Source: an uncultured Clostridia bacterium
GTDB lineage: Bacteria; Bacillota; Clostridia; Oscillospirales; CAG-272
Length of the DNA stretch: 26,032 bases
NCBI GenBank assembly: GCA_904501765.1
Contig: CAJGCM010000015.1
Location: 1-26,032, forward strand
Reading direction: 5' to 3'
The notes under the pieces are model-generated. The model ran no database searches. It saw nothing but the letters and a program-made list of their open reading frames with translations, and was not told the origin of the DNA. The translations under genes and the position numbers were made by a program. How positions within the stretch are numbered: the stretch's first letter is position 1; each line of letters opens with the position of its first letter. Shown piece by piece: positions 19,312 to 26,032 of this stretch.

Positions 19312-19782
19312 TTATGCAAGATAAGCCTTTTTTATTCTTACGGCGATTTTAGGTCTATCATAATAATCTGTGGGAATAGCGGCAATCTCGTCAACTGCCT
19401 CTATTCCGGAAACAACTTTTCCGAAAGCGGCGTAAGAGCCGTCAAGATGGGGTGCGTCGGCGTGCATAATAAAGAACTGCGAGGAAGCAGAGTTAGGGTC
19501 ATAGGCTCTCGCCATAGAAACGACACCTCTCTCGTGCTTTAAGGGGTTGTTAAAGCCGTTCTGTGCAAATTCTCCCTTTATGTTCTCCTCAGAGCCGCCC
19601 ATGCCGTTTCCGAGAGGGTCGCCGCCCTGAATCATAAAGCCGGGGATTATTCTGTGGAAGGTAAGTCCGTCGTAAAATCCGGCTCCCACAAGCTTTTCAA
19701 AGTTTTTTACAGTAATTGGAGCTATGTCGGGATAAAGCTCGATTTTTATTTCTGCTCCGTTTTCCATTTCAATAACTACCAT
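19312..19782 (-). CDS. Peptidyl-prolyl cis-trans isomerase, cyclophilin type
   Basis: The 156-aa cyclophilin speeds proline isomerisation during protein folding. It opens VIEMENGAEIKIELYPDIAPITVKNF, with catalytic FHRIIPGFMIQGGDP (His and Arg; residues about 46-60), the core GVVSMARAYDPNSASSQFFI and AAFGKVVSGIEAVD. There is no signal peptide, so it is cytosolic. ATG 19782 follows AAAAGGAG. It is divergent from the AI-2E-type gene and is the first of the two minus-strand genes separated by the hairpin above. Confidence 0.95.
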   Translation of the reverse strand: MVVIEMENGAEIKIELYPDIAPITVKNFEKLVGAGFYDGLTFHRIIPGFMIQGGDPLGNGMGGSEENIKGEFAQNGFNNPLKHERGVVSMARAYDPNSASSQFFIMHADAPHLDGSYAAFGKVVSGIEAVDEIAAIPTDYYDRPKIAVRIKKAYLA

Positions 19783-19815
19783 AATGATTTATCTCCTTTT
19801 ATTTATATTATTAAG

Positions 19816-19843
19816 TTTAAAAGCGTAAAAAAATGAATATAAT
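19816..19843 (+). promoter_or_regulatory. Promoter of the AI-2E/YtvI-type gene
   Basis: TTTAAA (19816-19821) and TATAAT (19838-19843) are 16 bp apart. A start near 19850 leaves about 50 nt to the proposed start codon at 19901, with GGGGGTGGG just ahead of it. Confidence 0.5.
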
Positions 19844-19900
19844 GTATATACATGGGGCAAATTTGCTTTACAGCAATACCTTGTTTTTGGGGGTGGGTAT

Positions 19901-20950
19901 ACGTCAAAGGATAAACTTCAATATTTTTCTTATATCGTTATATGCGCACTCGGTATTGCAGGGCTTGCGTACGTTGGATTTAAGTTTCTTCTCCCCGCAG
20001 CACTGCCATTTATTATAGCCTGGATAATAGCCTTGATTTCGAGAAGACTTGCAAGGCCGATATGTAAGGCGACTAAAATTCCGAAGAAGCTTATGCGCCC
20101 TGTAATATCTATTCTGCTTATCGCCGTAATTTTAGGCGTGGCAGGGCTTCTTGTTTTCGGTGTAGTAACCGAGGGGTGGCAGTTCTTATCCTCGGTTATA
20201 GAGAGTGGAGAGCTTAAATATATACTGACAAAAATACTGAATCCCTTTGAGGGGAGCTTTGGCAGCGAATACGGCGAGGAAATAGCGTCCTGGCTTACAA
20301 ACGCTCTCGGCAGTCTTATCTCATCGCTTCTTTCCTCGGTAACTGAAGTCCTTACAGCCTTTGCCTCCGCAGTTCCTAAAATTCTTATATTTACAGCGGT
20401 GACTGTTATATCCGCCGTGTATTTTTCTGCTGACCTTGAGCATATAAATGCGGCGGTTAAGGCAGTAACTCCGAAAAAAATAACCAGCGTCCTTGTTAAT
20501 TTCAAAAATAATTCTCTTAAAGTGCTTCTGAAATATCTTAAGGCGTATTCGGTTCTTTGTCTTATATCCTTCACCGTTATGATAATGGGATTTCTTTTCT
20601 TAAGAGTGGATTATGCGCTTCTTATAGCCTTTATAGTCGCCCTTCTTGATATGCTCCCTGTCATAGGTGTGGGAACGGTTCTCGTTCCTTGGAGCATATT
20701 CAGCTTTGTAACAGGGGACGTGCGTATGGGAGTTGGGCTTCTCGCTCTGTTCCTTGCAAATGAGCTTATACGCCAGTTTGCTGAGCCAAGAATTCTTGGT
20801 AAGAGTCTGGGTATACATCCTCTCGTTACCCTTGTAGTGCTTTATCTCGGATATTCGCTCCTCGGTGTAATAGGGCTTCTGCTTCTGCCGGTAGCGTCAG
20901 TCCTCATTAACATCTTTATCGTAAAAAATAGCGCCCCCGAGGTCGAATAG
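19901..20950 (+). CDS. AI-2E family transporter / YtvI-like sporulation membrane protein, apparent ACG start
   Basis: The frame is open from 19829 and clearly coding from 19901: SKDKLQYFSYIVICALGIAG, then KFLLPAALPFIIAWIIALISRRL, the usual first two helices of the AI-2E exporter superfamily. The rest has LEHINAAVKAVTPKK, a helix-rich centre, DMLPVIGVGTVLVPWSI and the late AEPRILGKSLGIHPL box. About 349 aa, close to YtvI (about 370). No ATG, GTG or TTG occurs in frame before TTG 20033, which would remove the first helix. ACG at 19901 has GGGGGTGGG a few bases upstream and sits exactly where family members start, so a rare ACG start, or loss of ATG by one change, is proposed. The last 54 bases overlap the facing gene. 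Confidence 0.82.
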   Translation, partial: TSKDKLQYFSYIVICALGIAGLAYVGFKFLLPAALPFIIAWIIALISRRLARPICKATKIPKKLMRPVISILLIAVILGVAGLLVFGVVTEGWQFLSSVIESGELKYILTKILNPFEGSFGSEYGEEIASWLTNALGSLISSLLSSVTEVLTAFASAVPKILIFTAVTVISAVYFSADLEHINAAVKAVTPKKITSVLVNFKNNSLKVLLKYLKAYSVLCLISFTVMIMGFLFLRVDYALLIAFIVALLDMLPVIGVGTVLVPWSIFSFVTGDVRMGVGLLALFLANELIRQFAEPRILGKSLGIHPLVTLVVLYLGYSLLGVIGLLLLPVASVLINIFIVKNSAPEVE

Positions 20951-21637
20951 CCTATCCGATTTCGGCATCAAGGAAACAAATTTCTTGCCTGAATCGGCAA
21001 TAGCCGCAGCAATAGCTTCCGCATCGGGGTGCGACGACAGATTGCCGAAGAAATAAACGGTATCTCCAAGCACTGCCCCTGACCCGCCTATAAATCCGAA
21101 GGGGTAGGGCGGAAGAGCTATCGCAGAGCTGTCCGATATAAGCTTAACGGAAATTCCCGAGCTCCCCAAAGCTCTTGCCATTCCTCGGTCCGAGGTTATT
21201 GCAAGGCTACCCGATAGGGGCAAGACGGTACAGGCAGGATAGCCCTGCTTTACCTTTATTATATCATAACCCTCGCATTGGAGATGCTCCGCCAAAGAAG
21301 GGGAGAGAGCGTCGGTTCTTGCGAAAGCCTTTCCGCCAATTACAAGGCAGTTAAATATTGCGTGCAGAGGATATTCTCCCATTGGCGCCTCGTCTGTATA
21401 TATAAATTCAAAAGGAAGATTCTCCTCCATCTCAGAAAAAAGCTCTGGATTTTCCTCTCTGTATGCCCTCGAGGTAAATATCCTTTTCCCGACTCTCGCT
21501 ATAGCTATGTCGGTATGAGATGCAATCGGTAAAGGAAGATTCCTTTGCCTCGGCAATTTAAAAATGCGAAATCCCAAGGATATGAGCGTATCAGCTGCCT
21601 CCTTTGGTATTCTTTCGTCGATAATAACGTATTTCAT
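20897..21637 (-). CDS. DUF6873-like GME-fold protein
   Basis: The 246-aa protein resembles the DUF6873 group of proteins with the pentein (guanidino-group modifying) fold, found in Clostridia. Visible features are YVIIDERIPKEAADTLISLGF, then HTDIAIARVGKRIF, and YPLHAIFNCLVIGGKAF. LAITSDRGMARAL and a repeated GG-rich segment FGFIGGSGAVLGDTVYFFGNL come later. The repeated beta-beta-alpha units and polar HxD positions fit the fold, but catalytic residues were not confirmed. ATG 21637 is used here; an ATG at 21661 would add eight residues, and neither has a strong ribosome site. Its 3' end overlaps that of the AI-2E-type gene by 54 bases. It follows the rpmB terminator, so its own promoter is unclear. 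Confidence 0.7.
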   Translation of the reverse strand: MKYVIIDERIPKEAADTLISLGFRIFKLPRQRNLPLPIASHTDIAIARVGKRIFTSRAYREENPELFSEMEENLPFEFIYTDEAPMGEYPLHAIFNCLVIGGKAFARTDALSPSLAEHLQCEGYDIIKVKQGYPACTVLPLSGSLAITSDRGMARALGSSGISVKLISDSSAIALPPYPFGFIGGSGAVLGDTVYFFGNLSSHPDAEAIAAAIADSGKKFVSLMPKSDRLFDLGGAIFYDKDVNED

Positions 21638-21668
21638 AAAAGGATTTAAAAAAATCTCCATGTAAAGT

Positions 21669-21702
21669 AAAAAGAACCTCGCTCACAAGCGAAGTTCTTT
21701 TT
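21669..21702. terminator. Bidirectional terminator after rpmB
   Basis: AAAAAGAACCTCGCT (21669-21683) pairs with AGCGAAGTTCTTTTT (21688-21702), one mismatch, 4-nt loop, with T-runs on both strands. Confidence 0.85.
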
Positions 21703-21706
21703 TGCA

Positions 21707-21892
21707 TTAAGCGCGCTCAACCTTGCCGGAACGAAGGCAACGAGAGCATACGGAAATTGTCTGATTTGTTCCGTTCACAACAGCCTTTACCTTACGGATA
21801 TTGGGCTTCCATGTTCTGTTTGTCTTACGGTTGGAGTGGGAAACATTGTGTCCGAAAGTAACACCCTTGCCGCAGATACTGCATTTAGCCAT
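21707..21892 (-). CDS. rpmB: 50S ribosomal protein L28
   Basis: The 61-aa protein opens AKCSICGKGVTFGHNVSHSNRKT and ends SVCSRCLRSGKVERA. The paired CxxC motifs (Cys4, Cys7 and Cys49, Cys52) mark the zinc-binding form. NRTWKPNIRKV is a family core. It assembles into the large subunit. ATG 21892 has AGGAGG upstream. It is transcribed alone from 21968-21996 and ended by the terminator at 21669-21702. Confidence 0.98.
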   Translation of the reverse strand: MAKCSICGKGVTFGHNVSHSNRKTNRTWKPNIRKVKAVVNGTNQTISVCSRCLRSGKVERA

Positions 21893-21967
21893 TTTGACAC
21901 CTCCTGAAACTATGCCGAATAGTCAAATTTATCTTAATTTTTTATTTAATCATAAATCAGCTTTCCT

Positions 21968-21996
21968 ATTATAACACATTGTTTTTGAAAATGCAA
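21968..21996 (-). promoter_or_regulatory. Promoter of rpmB
   Basis: Minus-strand TTGCAT (21991-21996) and TATAAT (21968-21973) are 17 bp apart, leaving a leader of about 70 nt. Confidence 0.8.
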
Positions 21997-22091
21997 GAGT
22001 TTTTTTATATTTTCAAAAAACTTTTTTTAAAGGGCTGATTTGCGCTTATAAATAAGCATTCCCTTTTCGAAATGAAGAAGTCCGCCGCCAA

Positions 22092-22811
22092 TCAGACGCC
22101 GAAAATAACTCTATCCGTCACGATTTTCTTCCTTACAAGCTCGACTCCCAAATAAACCAGGACGCCGATAACCAAATCCACAAGGAAGGATATGGCTATG
22201 TAAACAATCTCGAAGGTGTTGAAATTGCTGCCGTACTCTGCGAAGAAGGCGACAGTGTCTATAATTTCTACTATGATTAGGTAGAGGAAGGCGCCTGTTG
22301 CAACCAAAAGAGCCGAGAAGCTTACCGGGTTATCAAAGTCGAAGAGCCTCTCTCCCATTAAAGAAAAAACGTAAGTATCCTTGTCACCCGCACGCCACAT
22401 AGTGATAAAGTGTAACGCAAAATAGATAAGTGCCGTAATTATATATAGGAAGATAATTTCGGGAATGCAGGAAAGAAGCGAGAAGAGAATTGATTCCACG
22501 CTGTCGAAGCCATCACGTATAAACAAAAGATAATAATATAAAATGAGATAGAAAATTCTCGTAACGGAGGGCAAAAGACCGGATAATAGTCCTCGCCAAA
22601 GTCCTTCAAAGCAGCCGTATACGAACATAACCGTCGCCGTTATAGCGGGTATGGCAACCGTCGCCAAATCCGAAATAAAGGGAAGAACGTAAAGCATAGG
22701 AGGGAAGCTTACGAGATATGTAAAAACGTAAAACAGCATAAATACGAGAAAGTTGGTGAGAGCAAGAATTCCCGTAGTTTTTAACAGAAGCCACTTTTTT
22801 TCAAAAAACAT
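22092..22811 (-). CDS. Multi-pass membrane protein of unknown family
   Basis: I do not recognise this 239-aa protein. Hydrophobicity suggests about six membrane helices: ILALTNFLVFMLFYVFTYLV, MLYVLPFISDLATVAIPAI, IFYLILYYYLLFI, LFSLLSCIPEIIFLYIITAL, FSALLVATGAFLYLIIVEII and IAISFLVDLVIGVLVYLGVEL. A polar loop (GDKDTYVFSLMGERLFDFDNPV) separates helices 4 and 5. ATG 22811 is chosen because GGAG lies 6 bases upstream; a TTG at 22823 would add four residues. It stands alone, divergent from the M14 peptidase gene, with a direct repeat between them. Confidence 0.75.
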   Translation of the reverse strand: MFFEKKWLLLKTTGILALTNFLVFMLFYVFTYLVSFPPMLYVLPFISDLATVAIPAITATVMFVYGCFEGLWRGLLSGLLPSVTRIFYLILYYYLLFIRDGFDSVESILFSLLSCIPEIIFLYIITALIYFALHFITMWRAGDKDTYVFSLMGERLFDFDNPVSFSALLVATGAFLYLIIVEIIDTVAFFAEYGSNFNTFEIVYIAISFLVDLVIGVLVYLGVELVRKKIVTDRVIFGV

Positions 22812-22854
22812 AGGATACTCCAAAAAGAGAATTGTATTTTAAAATGTACCACCG

Positions 22855-22871
22855 TAGCATAGTATAGCATA
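22855..22871. repeat. Tandem heptamer TAGCATA in a divergent promoter region
   Basis: TAGCATA occurs at 22855-22861 and 22865-22871, a 10-bp step (about one helical turn), between the divergent membrane-protein and peptidase genes. It may be a binding site; support is limited to spacing. Confidence 0.4.
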
Positions 22872-22917
22872 AAAAACGGAAAGTTTCAAGTAAATAATAT
22901 GTAAAAGGAGGATGCTT

Positions 22918-23814
22918 ATGAAAAAAAGCTCGCTTTTAAATAAAATTTATCCCCCAACGGAGCATTTGCGTGAAGAATTCGGAAAATACATAGAAAAATA
23001 CTGTCCCGATGTATCAGCCTTTACGGTAGGTAAAAGCATACTTTCACGAAGTATTACGCTATATCGTATCGGTGAGGGGAAAACCAACGTGCTGTACGTG
23101 GGAGCGCACCACGGCTCCGAGCATATGACCGCCTCCTCGCTCCTCTATTTAATATATAAGCTTGTGGAAAAAAAGAGAGCGGGAAAATATAAAAAATGGC
23201 AGAAATTCTTTTCTGAATTTTGCGTAAACGTAATACCGGTCGTGAATCCCGACGGCGTCGAGCTGGCAATAAACGGCCCCTCCCCCTCGCCTCTTCTTGA
23301 AAGACAGCTTAAAATGGCAGGGGAGGAGGGGTTTCTTCATTGGCAGGCAAATGCCAGAGGCGTGGATTTAAACCATAATTACGATTATAGGTTTTACGAA
23401 TACAAAAAAATAGAGCGGGAGAGGGAGATCTTGCCGGGAAGAACGCTCTATTCGGGAGAATATCCCGAGAGCGAGCCGGAGGCGTCGGCAATTATGCGCC
23501 TTATCAGAACGATAGATTTTTCTCTTATAGTAAGCCTTCACAGTCAGGGTGAGGAAATATATTATTATCCAAAAGACGAAAGAAGCGAGAAAATCGCAAA
23601 AAAAGCGGAGAAGCTTTCGGGATACCTGATTTCAGACACTTCGGGCACAGCCTCCTATGGAGGGCTTTGCGACTATACTGGGAGAGTTATGAAAATCCCC
23701 TCGCTGACTCTTGAGATAGGGCGGGGAAGCAATCCGCTTTCCGCCGTCATTCTTCCCGAGGTGAGCCAAACCGTATATAAAACCCTCTCCGAGTTACCTT
23801 TTGCACTTCTATAA
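22918..23814 (+). CDS. M14 family zinc carboxypeptidase
   Basis: The 298-aa metallopeptidase has all M14 markers: zinc ligands HxxE in GAHHGSEH and the later His in SLHSQGE, IPVVNPDGVEL, ARGVDLNHNYDY and the catalytic Glu in LTLEIGRG. Relatives in Firmicutes cleave gamma-D-glutamyl-diaminopimelate bonds in peptidoglycan peptides or act on spore cortex fragments. Here no LysM, SH3b domain or signal peptide is present, so a cytosolic or mother-cell enzyme is likely. ATG 22918 is used because AGGAGG lies 6 bases before it; an ATG at 22912 abuts the ribosome site. Confidence 0.92.
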   Translation: MKKSSLLNKIYPPTEHLREEFGKYIEKYCPDVSAFTVGKSILSRSITLYRIGEGKTNVLYVGAHHGSEHMTASSLLYLIYKLVEKKRAGKYKKWQKFFSEFCVNVIPVVNPDGVELAINGPSPSPLLERQLKMAGEEGFLHWQANARGVDLNHNYDYRFYEYKKIEREREILPGRTLYSGEYPESEPEASAIMRLIRTIDFSLIVSLHSQGEEIYYYPKDERSEKIAKKAEKLSGYLISDTSGTASYGGLCDYTGRVMKIPSLTLEIGRGSNPLSAVILPEVSQTVYKTLSELPFALL

Positions 23815-23857
23815 TTGTGAACATTTTGTAAATTATTTTTAATATTAAAAAAATAAC

Positions 23858-23886
23858 TTGCGCACACGCAAAAGATATGATATTAT
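23858..23886 (+). promoter_or_regulatory. Promoter of rpsB-tsf
   Basis: TTGCGC (23858-23863) and TATTAT (23881-23886) are 17 bp apart. Start near 23893 gives a leader of about 118 nt. Confidence 0.55.
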
Positions 23887-23892
23887 ATTAAA

Positions 23893-23983
23893 GCTGTGCG
23901 AAAAGCGCAGAAAATTAAATCACACACAGCGGGAGGGTATATTACCGGTGCTCCGGGGGGAGTCGTAATATTATGCCGCTGTG
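23893..23983 (+). promoter_or_regulatory. Structured 5' leader of rpsB
   Basis: A small hairpin CTGTGC/GCGCAG (about 23893-23910) is followed by a three-part stem. P1 is CACAGCGG (23925-23932) with CCGCTGTG (23976-23983), P2 is ATATTAC (23939-23945) with GTAATAT (23965-23971), and P3 is CTCC/GGAG inside. It ends 11 bases before the AAGGAGG of rpsB, placed as an autoregulatory ribosomal-protein leader would be. Confidence 0.55.
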
Positions 23984-24010
23984 GAGGAAAAAACCAAGGA
24001 GGAACATAAA

Positions 24011-24763
24011 ATGTTCGAAATTTCAATCAAGCAGTTGCTTGAAGCAGGCGTTCACTTCGGTCACCCCACCAAGAAGTGGAACCCCAAGATGGCAGAGTAC
24101 ATCTTCACACAGAGAAACGGTATTCATATCGTAGACCTTCAGAAGACCGTTAAGAAGTTCGAGGAGGCGTACAACTACGTTTCCGAGCTCGCTCAGGAAG
24201 GCGGCACAATCCTCTTCGTAGGTACGAAGAAGCAGGCTGCTGACACAATTAAGGAAGAGGCTGAGAGATGCGGTCTTTACTATGTAAACGCTCGTTGGCC
24301 CGGCGGTATGCTCACTAACTTCAACACTATCCGTAAGTCCATCAAGCGTCTTAAGGACCTTGAGAAGATGCAGGCAGACGGAACCTTCGATCTTCTTCCC
24401 AAGAAGGAAGTAGCTAAGAAGCTTAAGGAAATCGAGGATCTTGAGAGATCCTACGGCGGTATCAAGGAAATGGAAACTCTTCCCTCCGCAGTATTTATCG
24501 TAGATACACGCAAGGAGAGAAATGCGGTTCTTGAAGCAAAGAAGCTTGGTATTCCCGTTATTGCAATAGTTGATACCAACTGCGATCCCGACGACGCAGA
24601 TTACATTATCCCCGGTAACGATGACGCTATCCGTGCTATCAAGCTTATCGGTGGCGCTCTTGCAGACGCTGTAATCGAGGCTCACGGCGGCGTACAGGAA
24701 ACTCTTCCCGAGGAAGAGGTTGCGGCTGAGGCTACTGAGGAAGCAGCAGAGGACGCTGAATAA
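24011..24763 (+). CDS. rpsB: 30S ribosomal protein S2
   Basis: The 250-aa protein begins FEISIKQLLEAGVHFGHPTKKWNPKM, the S2 signature, followed by RNGIHIVDLQKT, RWPGGMLTNF, VFIVDTRKERNAVLEAKKLGIPVIAIVDTNCDPD and DYIIPGNDDAIRAIKLI. An acidic tail (EEEVAAEATEEAAEDAE) closes it. A frame open to 23981 exists, but ATG 24011 has AAGGAGG and is the family start. It lies 29 bases before tsf, the standard rpsB-tsf operon. Confidence 0.98.
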   Translation: MFEISIKQLLEAGVHFGHPTKKWNPKMAEYIFTQRNGIHIVDLQKTVKKFEEAYNYVSELAQEGGTILFVGTKKQAADTIKEEAERCGLYYVNARWPGGMLTNFNTIRKSIKRLKDLEKMQADGTFDLLPKKEVAKKLKEIEDLERSYGGIKEMETLPSAVFIVDTRKERNAVLEAKKLGIPVIAIVDTNCDPDDADYIIPGNDDAIRAIKLIGGALADAVIEAHGGVQETLPEEEVAAEATEEAAEDAE

Positions 24764-24792
24764 TCTAAATCTAAAATTTAAGGAGAATTAAA

Positions 24793-25713
24793 ATGGCATT
24801 TACAGCAAAGGACGTAGCCGAGCTTAGAAAGCAGACAGGCTGCGGTATGATGGATTGTAAAAATGCGCTCACCGAAGCTAACGGTGATTTTGAAGCAGCA
24901 GTAAAAATCCTTCGTGAGAAGGGTATGGCAGCTGTTGCTAAAAAGGCAAGCAGAATTGCCGCTGAGGGTATAGTTGACGTTATGACTATCGGAGATACCA
25001 CCGCTATTATAGAGGTTAACTCCGAAACAGACTTCGTTGCGAAGAACGCTATATTCCAGGCATTCGTTAAGGACCTTCTTAAGACAGTTATAGTGAACAA
25101 GCCCGCAGACGTTGACGCTCTTATGGCGTGCAAGTTCGAGGGTGAAGAGGCAGGAAGCGTTAGCGATGCTCTTGCTGAAAAGACAGGCGCTATCGGAGAG
25201 AAGCTCTCCATTCGTCGTTTCGTTGTTGTAGACGGCGCAGTTGCTACCTACATTCACGGCGCAGGCGCAACAGGTGTTGTAGTAAGCTTTGACACAGACC
25301 TTGCCGATACAGAAGGCTTCAAGGAGTGCGCAAAGAACGTTGCTCTTCAGGTTGCTGCAATGTCCGTTCTTTACCTTGATAAGGAGAGCGTTCCCGCATC
25401 CGTTCTTGAGGAAGAGAAGGCTATTCTTGTAAACCAGATGAAGCAGGACCCCAAGATGGCCAACAAGCCCGAGGCAGTTCTTGTAAAAATCGTTGAGGGT
25501 AAGCTTGGCAAGTACTATGAGAACAACTGTCTTCTTGAGCAGCTCTACGTTAAGGACGACTCTATGACCGTTGCTAAGTACGTAGCATCCGTTGCTAAGG
25601 AGCTTGGCGGTAACATTAAGGTTACAGGCTACGTTCGTTTCGATAAGGGCGAAGGCATCCAGAAGAGAGAAGAGGATTTCGCCGCTGAAATCGCAAAGAT
25701 GGTTAACGGCTAA
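24793..25713 (+). CDS. tsf: Elongation factor Ts
   Basis: The 306-aa nucleotide exchange factor for EF-Tu begins with TAKDVAELRKQTGCGMMDCKNAL, followed by AVKILREKGMAAVAKKASRIAAEG. The TDFVAKN motif (IEVNSETDFVAKNAIFQ) and the core NVALQVAAMSVLYLDKESVP follow, then the coiled-coil part and C-terminal module. AAGGAG lies 8 bases before ATG 24793. A strong terminator follows. Codon use is biased to C/G-ending codons compared with neighbours, as for highly expressed genes. Confidence 0.98.
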   Translation: MAFTAKDVAELRKQTGCGMMDCKNALTEANGDFEAAVKILREKGMAAVAKKASRIAAEGIVDVMTIGDTTAIIEVNSETDFVAKNAIFQAFVKDLLKTVIVNKPADVDALMACKFEGEEAGSVSDALAEKTGAIGEKLSIRRFVVVDGAVATYIHGAGATGVVVSFDTDLADTEGFKECAKNVALQVAAMSVLYLDKESVPASVLEEEKAILVNQMKQDPKMANKPEAVLVKIVEGKLGKYYENNCLLEQLYVKDDSMTVAKYVASVAKELGGNIKVTGYVRFDKGEGIQKREEDFAAEIAKMVNG

Positions 25714-25731
25714 TATTCTTACAAAAAAAAT

Positions 25732-25768
25732 AAAGCGGCTCGTTGAAAAGCGAGCCGCTTTGTTTTTT
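25732..25768 (+). terminator. Terminator of rpsB-tsf
   Basis: AAAGCGGCTCG (25732-25742) pairs perfectly with CGAGCCGCTTT (25751-25761), followed by GTTTTTT. Confidence 0.92.
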
Positions 25769-25882
25769 CTCTTCCCGAAATTTCTATTTAGTTTTCCCAC
25801 CTGACAAAAAATATTCCGTATTCTATTTATCACCTTATCTTCATAAATATAAATAGATATTTAATGATAGGAATAGAAATGT

Positions 25883-26032
25883 ATGAGTAATAGAAAGCGC
25901 TTTTTTGCCAACGGAATCATGCTGACTGCGGTAGGTATAACTATGAGAACCGTGGCTCTGTTTTTTAATGCGTTCATAACGAGAAGCGTGGGCGCCGAAG
26001 GCTTAGGACTTTATACCATAGTTATGACAGTG
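25883..26032 (+). CDS. SpoVB-like MVF/polysaccharide flippase family protein, N-terminal part
   Basis: The first 50 codons are present; the gene runs off the right edge. The start MSNRKRFFANGIMLTAVGITMRT, then VALFFNAFITRSVGAEGLGLYTIVMTV, is the N-terminus of the stage V sporulation protein B/MATE-like flippase family (first helix, then I...GAEGLGLY). SpoVB is thought to move lipid-linked cortex precursors during sporulation; a general polysaccharide flippase is the alternative. ATG 25883 has AGGA upstream. A weak sigma-E-like match (CATAAATA at 25842) and an inverted repeat TCTATTTAT/ATAAATAGA (25822-25830, 25849-25857) lie in front of it. Confidence 0.82.
   Translation, partial: MSNRKRFFANGIMLTAVGITMRTVALFFNAFITRSVGAEGLGLYTIVMTV

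Noticed and set aside
19833..20018. ORF of 61 codons beginning with ATG 19833
   Set aside because: It lies in a different frame from the clear membrane-helix coding frame and has no family resemblance; its ATG overlaps the -10 element.
24778..25833. Long (351-codon) antisense ORF over tsf
   Set aside because: Long antisense frames are common opposite strongly biased genes; composition (Cys, Asn, Leu rich) does not look like a real protein and no ribosome site is seen.

Overview
The window reads as a chromosomal segment from a spore-forming, anaerobic, low-to-mid GC member of the Clostridia (Bacillota), probably an uncultured gut lineage. This is inferred from AGGAGG-type ribosome binding sites, frequent TTG starts, a clostridial 2[4Fe-4S] ferredoxin, a FeoA/FeoB/Cys-rich iron island, spoVB at the right edge, and gene order. 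No CRISPR array, insertion sequence, integrase or prophage gene was seen, so this is mostly core genome with small accessory inserts.

Layout. 1-1.1 kb: the end of a PflX-like radical SAM gene, an XRE regulator and a 53-aa AbrB-like regulator. The two regulators share a 19-bp palindromic operator. 1.1-5.3 kb: a minus-strand block holB - ricT - ferredoxin - trmN6-like - rsmI. Followed by AbrB facing rsmI and with metG and tatD alongside, it closely parallels the Bacillus subtilis holB-yaaT-yabA-yabB-yabC-abrB-metS-yabD region, with yabA missing and a ferredoxin in its place. 5.3-8.8 kb: metG - tatD - TatD-associated radical SAM protein on the plus strand. 8.8-11 kb: a LysM/degenerate GH18 protein with a sigma-K-like promoter, divergent from a PqqD-like + S24/S26 peptidase pair. 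11-14.6 kb: a DtxR-type iron regulator divergent from feoA-feoB-Cys-rich protein. The feo promoter is a consensus sigma-A promoter followed by two DtxR-like boxes. 14.6-19.8 kb: DUF6514 protein, acyl-ACP thioesterase, thioredoxin, a structured RNA-like element beside tRNA-Lys(TTT), a CorC/HlyC-type protein behind a leader peptide and terminator, a YetF/DUF421 protein and cyclophilin. 19.8-23.8 kb: an AI-2E/YtvI-type membrane protein whose natural start codon appears to be ACG, a DUF6873 protein, rpmB, an unrecognised membrane protein and an M14 carboxypeptidase. 23.8-26 kb: rpsB-tsf with a structured leader, then the start of spoVB.

The most interesting signals are regulatory. They are (i) a short transcript upstream of the CorC-type gene with a consensus promoter, a perfect ribosome binding site, a 13-codon ORF and a strong terminator, which looks like an undescribed attenuator; (ii) the TAGCCAAT operator shared by the XRE and AbrB genes; (iii) a multi-helix element next to tRNA-Lys; (iv) the paired iron boxes of the feo operon with a regulator carrying the iron-type ligand set; and (v) the structured rpsB leader. 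All functional calls come from reading motifs and gene order by eye. No database search was run.
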